From: Desulfonatronum sp. SC1
Lineage (GTDB): Bacteria > Desulfobacterota > Desulfovibrionia > Desulfovibrionales > Desulfonatronaceae
NCBI RefSeq assembly: GCF_003046795.1
Contig: NZ_PZKN01000014.1
Location: forward strand, 1-64,000
DNA length: 64,000 nucleotides
Direction of reading: 5' to 3'
A program made the position numbers and the translations under genes. The stretch's first letter is position 1; each line of letters opens with the position of its first letter. The notes under the pieces were generated by a model. That model was not told the DNA's origin and made no database searches. It saw nothing but the letters and a program-made list of their open reading frames with translations. This document shows positions 34,587 to 43,427 of the stretch, one piece after another.

Positions 34587-35492
34587 ATGCTGGCGTGCCG
34601 CCGTTCCCAGCACCTTGCTTTATACCTCGAAAAATTCACGGTCCTCTTGATCCTCTTTGCTTTTTTCCTGGTCATAACTCCATTGAGTGCACGGTCATCT
34701 CAACCCACCGGAGATCCTCTTACCGCCACGGCGAAGGCCGAGCATGACTTCGGCAGCAACAATCCAGATGTCTACGTCAGTATGGGCGACAGTATTACTT
34801 ATGGTGCCGGAGTTCCTACGACGCAAAGCTACCCATCGGTTCTTCAGGGTTTTCTCGGAAAGACGGTGATCAACGAAGGCGTCTCGGGCAGCAGAAGCTC
34901 GCTGGGCGTGGCCCGAGTGAACGACATTCTACGGAGATATACGCCGGGATATCTGCTCATTCTGTACGGAGTGAACGACATCGGCGAACGACATAACGAT
35001 GATATTCTCGAGGATCTGCGGTTCATGGTTCATGCCGCCAAGGTGAACCAGACCATCCCGGCCATCGCCACATTGACGCCCGTCTTCGGGGAGCGAGGTT
35101 GGAAAAGGGGCGGAGTCATTGACCTAAATCATAAAATTCGCGCCATGGCGGCAGAGGAGAGCATCCTCCTGGCCGATCTTGAAGAGGCCTTTGCCTGGGA
35201 TGCCTCACTGATCAGCAGCGAGAACGGGATACACCCCACGAGTCAGGGATATAATCTGATCGCGAAAACCTTTTACGAAGTGTTGGAGGAGCAGCAGCCC
35301 GGTTCTTCGGGCGGCGGTGGGTGCGTCGTCGGTGGAGGGAAAGGGAGCTATGATTTGCTGGTCTTGATGGGTTTGCTGGGACTGTACGCCGCATGGAGCG
35401 TTTCAATACGCAAACGTCGTCCAGCCCGGTTCAACCAGCACCAAGCCCAGATGAGCGCAAGGCCTGAAAACACCCAGGCCCAGGCTGGCTGA
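34587..35492 (+). CDS. SGNH hydrolase with C-terminal sorting-like tail, copy 2
   Basis: 301 residues behind AAGGAG. Signal peptide about 1-35, unrelated to that of copy 1; SGNH motifs GDSITYG (S69), GVND and NGIHP follow. From residue about 92 to the RKRR tail the protein differs from copy 1 at only two positions (D to G in GWKRxG and E to Q in the EEQQP linker). The same GGGGC, hydrophobic segment and RKRR tail is present. After the shared segment the C-terminal 20 residues differ because the duplication ends at 35429. Confidence 0.85.
   Translation: MLACRRSQHLALYLEKFTVLLILFAFFLVITPLSARSSQPTGDPLTATAKAEHDFGSNNPDVYVSMGDSITYGAGVPTTQSYPSVLQGFLGKTVINEGVSGSRSSLGVARVNDILRRYTPGYLLILYGVNDIGERHNDDILEDLRFMVHAAKVNQTIPAIATLTPVFGERGWKRGGVIDLNHKIRAMAAEESILLADLEEAFAWDASLISSENGIHPTSQGYNLIAKTFYEVLEEQQPGSSGGGGCVVGGGKGSYDLLVLMGLLGLYAAWSVSIRKRRPARFNQHQAQMSARPENTQAQAG
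34861..35429. repeat. Duplicated segment shared with 29043-29611
   Basis: Second copy of the 569-bp segment, same orientation, 5,818 bp away. The 3' boundary falls right at the start of a decayed minus-strand gene remnant (35430-35614). Confidence 0.85.
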
Positions 35493-35614
35493 CGGTATTG
35501 CCGTATCCCGGCGACCAGAACCAGCATCGCGCCGCGGGGGGGGCAGGGGGCTCTGGGTACAAAGGCGAAATACATCGCCACTCCCGCAGCGGCATGGGCT
35601 ACTGGCGACGGCAC
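35430..35614 (-). pseudogene. Remnant of a second YdjM-like hydrolase gene
   Basis: From GTG 35614 the minus strand reads VPSPVAHAAAGVAMYFAF, then a hydrophobic strand and a second hydrophobic segment (AWVFSGLALIWAWCW), and runs without a stop into the SGNH repeat. The N-terminus closely mirrors the intact YdjM-like protein at 33868 (MPSPIAHLAAGAAV), but the central metal-binding region is missing. I read it as an internally deleted gene cut off by the repeat. Confidence 0.45.
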
Positions 35615-35654
35615 AGGGTCATGGCTCCGTTGAACAAGGCAGGATATATGCCGG

Positions 35655-36668
35655 TTAGCGCAACAAGCCGTGCTCCCGGTACCACCGGGCGGTTTCGGCC
35701 AACCCCGCCTCCTCGGACCACTTAACCCGGTATTCCAGGACATCTTGCAATTTGCGGGTGTCGAAGGAGCGGTCCTTGGTGTAGAAGGCCACCCGCCGCT
35801 TGTAGAGAGGCGGCTCAATGCCCAAAGGCTTGCAGACCGTCTCGCAAACCGCGGCCAGAGCGAAAAACGGCCAAGCCGGAAGGCGAACCACACGCAGTTT
35901 TTTTCCGAAGGTATCGGCCACGATGCGGCCCATCTGCTCCAAGGTAACGGCCTGGGGGTTGCCGGCGATGAAAACCTCCCCCAAGGCCGCCGGATGGACC
36001 GCGGCCTGGATCATGATCTCGGTGAGATCCTCGACGTGGACCAGGTGGTAGAGACTTCTCCCCTTTCCCAGCAGCGGATAGACGGGGCCGAGAGCCAGCT
36101 TGAACAGCTTCAGCAGCCGCGTGTCCCCGGGCCCATAGATGGCGCACGGGCGAACGACCGCCAGAGGCAGACCGCTTTGGCCGGCATACTCCCGGATCCA
36201 GAGTTCCGCGTCCGCTTTGGTTTTCTGATACATGTCCTCGGGATCGAAGGGATAGGACTCATCCGCTGGCGGGCGGGCGATATGGCCGTGCACACCGACC
36301 GTGGAGACATGGACGAACCGCCGAAAGTTCGCTTGACCGGCCACGGCTCGAGCCAGCAGTTGCGTGCTGTCCACATGCACCCGGCGATAGAAGTCATCCG
36401 AAACCTTGGCTTGCCTGTAGGCCGCGGCCACGTGGATAACGTAACCGACCCCCTCGCATGCCTGGGTAATCGTGGTCGGGTCAAAGACATCCCCGCGAAA
36501 CCAGGTGATGGGCAAATCCTCCAGGTGCTCAATCCGGGAGGAAGCCCGGGCGATGGCCCGTACCTGCGCACCGGCCTGAACCAGTTTTCTGACCAGCAGG
36601 CTGCCGGTAAAACCGGACGCTCCGGTGACCAGCACCGGAGTCTGGGCAAGAAGTTCGTTAGGTTGCAT
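35655..36668 (-). CDS. NAD-dependent epimerase/dehydratase (extended SDR)
   Basis: 337 residues from ATG 36668 with AAGGA about 8 nt upstream. GASGFTG nucleotide motif near residue 18, VSTVGVHG strand and the catalytic YxxxK as YQKTK. The sequence resembles the 3-beta-HSD/dihydroflavonol-4-reductase-like branch (including HpnA-type proteins) more than UDP-galactose epimerases. It likely modifies a nucleotide sugar or lipid-linked sugar. It lies 14 bp after the methyltransferase in the same operon. Confidence 0.85.
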   Translation of the reverse strand: MQPNELLAQTPVLVTGASGFTGSLLVRKLVQAGAQVRAIARASSRIEHLEDLPITWFRGDVFDPTTITQACEGVGYVIHVAAAYRQAKVSDDFYRRVHVDSTQLLARAVAGQANFRRFVHVSTVGVHGHIARPPADESYPFDPEDMYQKTKADAELWIREYAGQSGLPLAVVRPCAIYGPGDTRLLKLFKLALGPVYPLLGKGRSLYHLVHVEDLTEIMIQAAVHPAALGEVFIAGNPQAVTLEQMGRIVADTFGKKLRVVRLPAWPFFALAAVCETVCKPLGIEPPLYKRRVAFYTKDRSFDTRKLQDVLEYRVKWSEEAGLAETARWYREHGLLR

Positions 36669-36682
36669 GGTGAGTCCTTTTT

Positions 36683-37408
36683 TCAGGTCCGTATAAATTC
36701 CGCGATGACCGGTGAGCCGTAGGCTTTGGTCAAGCCAAGGCCGCGGCACACGCCCTCCAACACTCTGGACAACGGGGCGAAGCGCAAGGCGCGGTGCAGG
36801 GCCATGGGCAGGAAGAACTGCTTTTGCAGGCTGCTCAGAGTAAAACCATTTTCAACAAAAGCCTTCTCGACTTCCGCGTGGGTGAAGGAACGCCAGGTGC
36901 GTGTGTTGCCCTCCAGCCGTTTTTTGGCGGAAAACAACGCCGGCGCAATGGAGTTCACGCTTTGGGACGTGGGGTAGTCGATGATGATCCGGTGTTTGGC
37001 GAGCCGGCACAGTTCCCGGGTCAGATCCTGCCACTCGTCGCAATGGGTCAGCAGGCGGAAGCAGAGCACAATGTCGTAGGCGCGATCCTCCACGGGCATC
37101 TCGAGAATGTTTCCGGTGAGAAAACGGCACCCGCCCTTATGGAGTTGCGCCTGGATCCGCTCAGCGCAGACAGGGTCGCTGCCGTGCACCGTGACGGAGA
37201 ATCCACGGGCGCACATGGGAATTGCCAGTTGCCCATGCCCGCCTCCCACGTCCAGAATGGATGCCTTGGCGGCGTCCGTCAGCAACTCCAGAACAATGGA
37301 TTCCTGAACCTGAAGCATCCAGGCCCCCACCGGCCCGGCAAAACGTTTGGCATAGTCGCCGGAGGCGGTTTCAATGTCTGGAGCTTCGTGCATGGTGTTT
37401 GGCGGCAT
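36683..37408 (-). CDS. Class I SAM-dependent methyltransferase
   Basis: 241 residues with motif I ILDVGGGHGQ (about 51-60), SDPVCAERI as motif II region and YDIVLCFRLLTHCDEW as the post-II block. The C-terminal part resembles the small-molecule methyltransferases found with sugar loci. First gene of a two-gene minus-strand unit with the epimerase, divergent from the amidohydrolase-like gene. Confidence 0.82.
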   Translation of the reverse strand: MPPNTMHEAPDIETASGDYAKRFAGPVGAWMLQVQESIVLELLTDAAKASILDVGGGHGQLAIPMCARGFSVTVHGSDPVCAERIQAQLHKGGCRFLTGNILEMPVEDRAYDIVLCFRLLTHCDEWQDLTRELCRLAKHRIIIDYPTSQSVNSIAPALFSAKKRLEGNTRTWRSFTHAEVEKAFVENGFTLSSLQKQFFLPMALHRALRFAPLSRVLEGVCRGLGLTKAYGSPVIAEFIRT

Positions 37409-37707
37409 ATATGCTGTTTCAAGGAAGTCTGATCGGTAACAGGCTCGAGTGTTCGAGTTTTCCCGGTTCCGAGGATGTTCATGTCAAAGTGGGGTGGGCG
37501 GTCGGGTGCAAACGCTCGTGGACGAAAGACGGCTCTTTTGCCTCCATGCTCCCTCCCCCGGTCGAATCGTTCCTTGTAATCTTAGGTGGAAACGTATAGA
37601 AAGGCAAATTTGTCGTATGCCCGCCAAGGTGACCATCAGGCCACTTGCCCATATTATCCCGATCCAACAGCCTTCGTTCCGTCCGAACCTACTATGATGA
37701 CGCCCCC
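37409..37707. promoter_or_regulatory. Divergent intergenic region, 299 bp
   Basis: Separates the minus-strand methyltransferase/epimerase pair from the plus-strand operon that begins at 37708. Promoters for both directions are expected; no operator, hairpin or repeat stood out. Confidence 0.35.
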
Positions 37708-38571
37708 ATGACCATTGCCGACACGCACGTCCATATCTACCCCTTCTACGACCTCGAAGCGTTTCTGGTTCATGCCTGCCGAAACCTGGATCGGTGCTCC
37801 GATCCACTGCGCATCGGAGCCACCAGCCAGTCCTTGCCGACTCGGGTGCTTTATCTGGCCGAATCAGCAGGTTGTTACTGGTTCCAAGAAACCGTGCACG
37901 GTCGCATCGCACCGCCCCGGGGCTGGACCCTCAGGCTTGGAGAATCCGCCCGGTGCGTGACATTCTTCCATGCTGAACACGGCGAGGTCCACATCGTTCC
38001 CGGACGTCAAATGGCCACCGCGGAACGCCTGGAGGTCCTGGGGCTGGGCATGGAAGCCACGGTGCCGGACGGACTCTCCCTCCGCGAAACGTTGACTCGG
38101 ATCGAAACGGCCAGAGGTACGGCCGTTGTGCCCTGGGCGGTGGGGAAATGGCTTTTCAGTCGGGGGCGCGCAATCGAAAGCCTCTTGCACGGCTCGTCTC
38201 CGGATTCCTTGCTCCTGGGAGACTCCGCAATGCGTCCGGCTCCAGGCCCATTGCCGCGGTTGATGCGTCTGGCTGGGAAACTGGGCTTTGGCGTGGCCGC
38301 CGGATCAGATCCCTTGCCATTGCCCGGCGAGGAGCGACTCGTTGGCACCTTCGCCGTCTTCACGAAAGCGCGATTCTCCCCGGATTCACCGGCTGGCCTG
38401 CTCCGCGCCCTTTTTCAGGATAAGCCCCCCCATGCCGGCGGCCAAATTGTCGGCCATCGGCGAAGCTACGGCAGCGTCCTGCTCAAGACGATTCAACTGC
38501 GGTTCGCAAAAAAAACACCTCATCACAAAGGGCATGCACAACAGGACCAGAGCCATTCCAACCATGAATAA
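37708..38571 (+). CDS. Amidohydrolase/PHP-like TIM-barrel protein
   Basis: 287 residues beginning MTIADTHVHIYP, the ADxHxH metal motif of amidohydrolase or PHP-type barrels. A later AAGSDPLPLPGEE could hold the last metal Asp. Other His ligands are less clear, so activity is uncertain. No signal peptide. The 3' end overlaps the GT-C gene (ATG at 38564) by 8 bp, tying it to glycan assembly. The start has no strong ribosome-binding site. Confidence 0.65.
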   Translation: MTIADTHVHIYPFYDLEAFLVHACRNLDRCSDPLRIGATSQSLPTRVLYLAESAGCYWFQETVHGRIAPPRGWTLRLGESARCVTFFHAEHGEVHIVPGRQMATAERLEVLGLGMEATVPDGLSLRETLTRIETARGTAVVPWAVGKWLFSRGRAIESLLHGSSPDSLLLGDSAMRPAPGPLPRLMRLAGKLGFGVAAGSDPLPLPGEERLVGTFAVFTKARFSPDSPAGLLRALFQDKPPHAGGQIVGHRRSYGSVLLKTIQLRFAKKTPHHKGHAQQDQSHSNHE

Positions 38572-40660
38572 CTCCATTTTAACCCGTTTCAGTTGTCGCG
38601 GCGCGTTGACCTTCGCCGGGCTGGCTCTGGGCGTATTCCTGCTGGCCGCGGTGGGCATCCGGTTCGCCGTAGCCAAGGCCGGGCTGGACCACCTGCCCGT
38701 GACCACGGACGAGGCCATCGTCGTCTTGATGGCCAAGCAGATCCTTCAGGGGGAGCTGCCCCTTGTAGCCATGGCCCAACCCTACCAGTTCCCTCTAGAA
38801 TCCTACCTCATGGCACCCTTTGTCGAGCTCATGCCCCGCAACGCCTTTGGTGCCCGATTTCTTTCCTTCATTGCCGGGGGACTGACACTGGGCCTCCTGT
38901 TGGGGATTGCCTGGAAGCTGGCGCCAGCGGGTCGCAGATGGCCCATGGCGGCCCTGATCCTCTTCCCGTCAGCCTACTTGCTGATGATCCAGCTCGGCTA
39001 CTCCCTGCCCCACAACAATTCGTCGCTGGTGATGTGTCTCGCCAGCGCACTGCTGGCCATGACCATCCCGACACGTCCATCGTTGCGCAGTGCTGGCCTT
39101 GTCTTTCTCATCGGCGCACTTTGTGGCTTGGCCTTTACCAACAACATGGTCGTATTGAGCCTGATTCTCCCCATTGGCATCGTGGCCCTCACGCGAGCCG
39201 GACTCAAAGGCCTCTTCGCGCACCTGCCGCCATATGCCCTGGGCCTGGGCCTGGGCCTCATTCCCTACCTAGCCGGTATGTACCTGCTTCCCGGAGCCCA
39301 GACCGCGGTGGCCGGAACCCGGGCTCTCTCCGAGGGGCTCTCCCGCATCTGGTCACCAACGCTGTCCTTCACCCTGCCCCGCGGCATGGGCGTTGATCCC
39401 ACGACATTCCCGGATACCACGAACCTGCTCGGCTTCGGGGAGGGGTTCGCACTGACCATGACCGTGTTCTTCTGTCTAGTTCTGCTTGGAGCCACGGCAT
39501 GCAGTATCTGGAAGATCGGGACGCAGATGGCCCGAGGAGCCTGGCCGGTTCTGGGTGGGACCGAGATCTTCGTCGGCACGGCATGGCTGACTCTGGCCGC
39601 GTTCCTGATGAGCTCGCGAGCAAACGGACACTCCTTTCGCTATCTTTTCCCGCTGCTATTTACCTTTCCATTTCTGGTTGGAGCCGTTTATGCGAGTGTT
39701 GGGAAATGGTTTCGCCATGCTCTGGGTGCCGCCGTTGTTCTGGTGGTTGTCTTGAATGTCGCAACCACCTTTGCGCTGCTCTCCGCCTGGAAGGAACCGG
39801 AGCATGCCGCCCGGGTGGCGGGCACCCCCGACCTGAAGCCCGCCCTGGCCTACCTGCGGGATAATGGCTTTGAGCACTGCATCGCCTCGCACTGGATGGC
39901 CTACCGGATCACCTTTCTCACCGACGAAGAAATCATCTGCGCCCAGCCCATGAACGAACGTTTTCCGGGCTGGCCGATACCCTACAAGGACGACGTGGAC
40001 CAGGCGGAACGGGTAGCCTTCGTGCTGACCGAACGGGCCCGGTTTCTGACTCCCGGTGTCTTTGAGCGGAACATGGAGCAGATGAGTGTTACGGCCCAAA
40101 GGGTTGAACTCGGCGACGTCATTGTCTACCACGATTTTTCGCTTCCCCCCGCACCGGAACAGGAACAGCTCCTGGACCCTGGACTGCTGACCGCCACGGC
40201 CCTGCACCAGCCCGAGGACGCCCGGCTTCTTGTGGACGGGGATATTGCCACGCGCTGGGACAATCGGCGCCTCCAGGAAAGTGGCGAATGGGTGCAGATC
40301 GAGTGGCCCGAGGACCACCTCCTGTCCAAAATTATTCTGGATTACACCTGCTATCACCATGACCGGGCCATGGCACTGAATTTTTCGATTCGGACAGCGG
40401 AAGGCTGGACCATGGTCAAGGAAGCGGTTCCGGATGCCTTGCAGCCCTTTGTCTTTGCAGGAAACCGGCCGGACTACGGCCGAATCGTTCAGGGCTATCG
40501 CCTGGATGCGATCATTCCGGGAAATGCCGTCCGGATCGAAATCGCCGATCCCAACACCGCCCGGAATTGGGACATCTGTCAGATTGAAATCTACGTTGCC
40601 ACACCGAGTGCAGACAAGACAGGGGCTCCGGTTCGTGAGCAAAACAGGCCGGAGCCCTGA
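38564..40660 (+). CDS. GT-C-type membrane glycosyltransferase with C-terminal discoidin-like domain (paralog A)
   Basis: 698 residues. Residues 20-440 contain about ten membrane segments; the first loop holds the acidic TTDEAIVVLMAKQIL motif and AQPYQFPLESYLMAPF, the pattern of the GT39-related group. The C-terminal 180 residues are soluble with DGDIATRWDNRRLQESGEWVQIEW, a clear F5/8-type C (discoidin) look. It is paralogous to the protein at 47836 over its full length; both share a FPGWPIPYK motif in the periplasmic part. Likely uses polyprenyl-phosphate sugar; acceptor unknown. Confidence 0.78.
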   Translation: MNNSILTRFSCRGALTFAGLALGVFLLAAVGIRFAVAKAGLDHLPVTTDEAIVVLMAKQILQGELPLVAMAQPYQFPLESYLMAPFVELMPRNAFGARFLSFIAGGLTLGLLLGIAWKLAPAGRRWPMAALILFPSAYLLMIQLGYSLPHNNSSLVMCLASALLAMTIPTRPSLRSAGLVFLIGALCGLAFTNNMVVLSLILPIGIVALTRAGLKGLFAHLPPYALGLGLGLIPYLAGMYLLPGAQTAVAGTRALSEGLSRIWSPTLSFTLPRGMGVDPTTFPDTTNLLGFGEGFALTMTVFFCLVLLGATACSIWKIGTQMARGAWPVLGGTEIFVGTAWLTLAAFLMSSRANGHSFRYLFPLLFTFPFLVGAVYASVGKWFRHALGAAVVLVVVLNVATTFALLSAWKEPEHAARVAGTPDLKPALAYLRDNGFEHCIASHWMAYRITFLTDEEIICAQPMNERFPGWPIPYKDDVDQAERVAFVLTERARFLTPGVFERNMEQMSVTAQRVELGDVIVYHDFSLPPAPEQEQLLDPGLLTATALHQPEDARLLVDGDIATRWDNRRLQESGEWVQIEWPEDHLLSKIILDYTCYHHDRAMALNFSIRTAEGWTMVKEAVPDALQPFVFAGNRPDYGRIVQGYRLDAIIPGNAVRIEIADPNTARNWDICQIEIYVATPSADKTGAPVREQNRPEP

Positions 40661-40711
40661 TCCGGGACAACCCTGGATCCTCCCATCGACCATCTGAGAC
40701 GGTTACGCACG

Positions 40712-42013
40712 ATGACTTCTGAAAACCCTTCTCACTCCTCGCTGGATATCCTCCTGCTCGCCCCGCATCCCTTTTACCAGGAGCGGGGCACGCCCATGGC
40801 CGTGGACATGCTCCTGGGCGTCCTCAGCCGCCGCGGTCTGCGGACCGCCCTTGCGACCTTCGCCGAAGGCGAAGAACGGGCCTATCCTCATGTCGCAATC
40901 CATCGGATTGCGGATCTGCCGCTGGTGGGGCGCGGGATCGCCCCCGGGTTGTCGTTGAAAAAACTGGTTTGCGATGTTTTCCTTTTCGGCAAGGCCTTCA
41001 AGATCGTCCGAAAAACCAGGCCTCGCTTGATCCATGCCGTGGAAGAATCGGTTTTCATGGCTCTGGTGTTCCGGACCCTCTTCAAGATTCCGTATATTTA
41101 TGATATGGACTCCTCCATGTCGTTGCAGATCATCCAAAAAAAGCCTCTACTCAAACCGCTGGGGCCGTTTTTTCGCTGGATTGAAGGCCTGGCCATCCGC
41201 AGGGCCTTGATGGTGATTCCCGTCTGCAATGCCCTTGCCGACGTCGCCCGTGCCTCCGGGGCAGCCCGTGTCCGGGTGCTTTGCGACGTTTCCATGCTCT
41301 CCGCCTCCACGAGCTGCACTCTTCCCAAGGAAACGCTCGGAGAAAGCCCCGGTGAACCTTCCAGGGCCGTCCCGGACCTGCGCTGTCGCTACGCCATCAC
41401 GGGAACCTGTTTCATGTACGTCGGCAACCTGGAGCGGTACCAGGGAATTGACCTGCTCCTGGAATCCCTGGCGATTGCCCTGCAGACGGACCCAAACCTG
41501 GATATGGTCATTGTCGGCGGCAGATCGCAGGACATTGCCAACTACCAGGAAAGGTGCCGGGAACTCGGGATTGCGGCCAGGGTGCACTTCACCGGACACC
41601 TGTCGGTGGCCATGCTGCACCCGCTGCTTCAGCAGGCTGACGCAGTGGTTTCACCTCGGATCAGCGGAGAGAACACACCCATGAAAATCTATTCCTACCT
41701 GGACTCGGGCCGTCCGATTTTGGCCACTGACCTGCTCACCCACACCCAGGTCCTTACCCCGGAAGTGGCCGAACTCGTCCACCCGGATGCACCGTCCATG
41801 GCTGCCGGGATGCTCCGCTTGTCCAGCGATGCAGAGCATCGGCAAAGACTGGCCCGCACGGCCAAGGAACTGGCCGCCTGCGACTACTCTCCGGTGGCCT
41901 TTGAACGGAATCTCAACGCGATTTACGACGACATTCTCGGGCGGCTGGAGGAGTCCGACCCGCCCAGTGCGTCGCCACGTCATCCTTTGACGAAACACAC
42001 ACCAACACCCTGA
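40712..42013 (+). CDS. Glycosyltransferase family 4
   Basis: 433 residues, cytoplasmic. The N-terminal LLLAPHPFYQERGTPM resembles GT-B enzymes; the C-terminal domain has GTCFMYVGNLERYQGIDLLLESL, a VIVGGRS strand and the E-x7-E-like SGENTPMKIYSYLDSGRP nucleotide-sugar site. It transfers a sugar from a nucleotide donor in the cytoplasm. It lies 51 bp after the GT-C gene and 12 bp before the radical SAM gene, apparently one operon. Confidence 0.87.
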   Translation: MTSENPSHSSLDILLLAPHPFYQERGTPMAVDMLLGVLSRRGLRTALATFAEGEERAYPHVAIHRIADLPLVGRGIAPGLSLKKLVCDVFLFGKAFKIVRKTRPRLIHAVEESVFMALVFRTLFKIPYIYDMDSSMSLQIIQKKPLLKPLGPFFRWIEGLAIRRALMVIPVCNALADVARASGAARVRVLCDVSMLSASTSCTLPKETLGESPGEPSRAVPDLRCRYAITGTCFMYVGNLERYQGIDLLLESLAIALQTDPNLDMVIVGGRSQDIANYQERCRELGIAARVHFTGHLSVAMLHPLLQQADAVVSPRISGENTPMKIYSYLDSGRPILATDLLTHTQVLTPEVAELVHPDAPSMAAGMLRLSSDAEHRQRLARTAKELAACDYSPVAFERNLNAIYDDILGRLEESDPPSASPRHPLTKHTPTP

Positions 42014-42025
42014 AGAAGACCGCTT

Positions 42026-43420
42026 ATGAAAATTCTTTTTGTCTACACCGACATCAATGTCCGCGGTGGCGCGCGCAGTTATCAGTTCGGCATCGGGAGC
42101 ATCAGCGCGGTGCTCAAGCAGCACGGGCACGAGACGAGGCTGCACTACATGTTCAGCGACTTGAAGATCAATGACCTTCTTCGGGAAATCGACGAGTACA
42201 AGCCCGACCTCCTGCTTTTCCCCGCCGTTTCCCCGCAATATCCTCATGTTTATAAAGTCCTGGAGGCCCTGCCCGCGTCACGCCCGTTCACCGTCTTGGG
42301 AGCGCACCACGCCACGCTGCACCCGGAATGCCTGATGGACACTCCGAACCTGGATGCCATCTGCATCGGCGAGGGCGAGTATCCCATGCTGGAGTTGGCG
42401 GATGCCTTTGAAAAGGGGGCGCCCATTGACAATATTCAGAATCTCTGGATCAAAAAGCCCGATGGGACCGTGATTAAAAATCCCACGCGCCCGTTCATTC
42501 AGGATCTCAATGAGCTTCCCTTTCCCGATCGCGAACTGTTCGACATGCAGGCCGCCATTGACTCCGATTTCAAGACCGCCCTGTTCATGTTTTCCAGGGG
42601 ATGTCCCTACAACTGCACCTTCTGCAGCAACCATGCGCTGCGGACCAAGCAAGAAGGCAAGTACGTCCGGTTTCGCAGCGTCGAAAAGTGTATCGAGGAA
42701 ATTCGGGACGTCACCGGAAAGTATGACGTCCGCGCCCTGTACTTCAACGACGACTGCTTCACCGCCTCCAAGCAGTTCGTGACCGAATTCTGTACAGCGT
42801 ACAAAAAAGAGTTCAACTACCCTTTTGACATCAACGCCCGCCCCGAAACCTTGAACGACGACATCTGCACGATCCTCAAGGACGCCGGGTGCCGCAGAAT
42901 CAGTATCGGCATTGAAAGCGGGGATGAAACATTTCGCCGCGAAGTGCTGAACAGGAAGATGGACAACGACGCCATTGTCCGGGCCTTCGACTCCTGCCGC
43001 AGGGCCGGCATCAAGACAAAATCCTTCAATATTGTCGGCTTTCCCCGGGAAACTCCGGAAATGCACCAGGAAACTGTCCGACTGAATGCCAGGATCAATC
43101 CGGACAGCGTGATCATAGGCATTTTCGAGCCTTACCCAGGGACCAAACTTGCCCAGATGTGCCTCGACGACGGAATTCTCGGTTCCGTGCACACCTCCGG
43201 GGCCTTCATCGGCCGCACGGACACCGTCTTGGACATGCCCCAGTTCCCCCGCGATAAAATCATTAAATGCTTTCGGACATTCGCCTACAACGTCTACAAG
43301 GGGCACTCCCTGAAAAAGGCCCTGCTGCTGCGGATCTACTATTCCCGGCACGGCCAGTTTCTGGCCCGTTGCCTTGGACCGGTCAAGGATAAAATCAGAA
43401 CAATGGTCATGGGAGTGTAG
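42026..43420 (+). CDS. B12-binding-domain radical SAM protein
   Basis: 464 residues. N-terminal Rossmann-like B12-binding fold (1-145) with AHHATLHPE but no obvious DxHxxG, so cobalamin binding is open. The radical SAM cluster motif is RGCPYNCTFC (C193, C197, C200), followed by SIGIESGDE and the FNIVGFPRET segments typical of the family. Such enzymes do methylations or C-C or C-S chemistry on unreactive carbons; the substrate may be a sugar or a lipid carrier, given the glycosyltransferases on both sides. Confidence 0.9.
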   Translation: MKILFVYTDINVRGGARSYQFGIGSISAVLKQHGHETRLHYMFSDLKINDLLREIDEYKPDLLLFPAVSPQYPHVYKVLEALPASRPFTVLGAHHATLHPECLMDTPNLDAICIGEGEYPMLELADAFEKGAPIDNIQNLWIKKPDGTVIKNPTRPFIQDLNELPFPDRELFDMQAAIDSDFKTALFMFSRGCPYNCTFCSNHALRTKQEGKYVRFRSVEKCIEEIRDVTGKYDVRALYFNDDCFTASKQFVTEFCTAYKKEFNYPFDINARPETLNDDICTILKDAGCRRISIGIESGDETFRREVLNRKMDNDAIVRAFDSCRRAGIKTKSFNIVGFPRETPEMHQETVRLNARINPDSVIIGIFEPYPGTKLAQMCLDDGILGSVHTSGAFIGRTDTVLDMPQFPRDKIIKCFRTFAYNVYKGHSLKKALLLRIYYSRHGQFLARCLGPVKDKIRTMVMGV

Positions 43421-43427
43421 CCACGCT

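Noticed and set aside
42278-43351. 357-codon minus-strand frame opposite the radical SAM gene
   Set aside because: Antisense shadow; plus strand carries the cluster motif and typical codon use.
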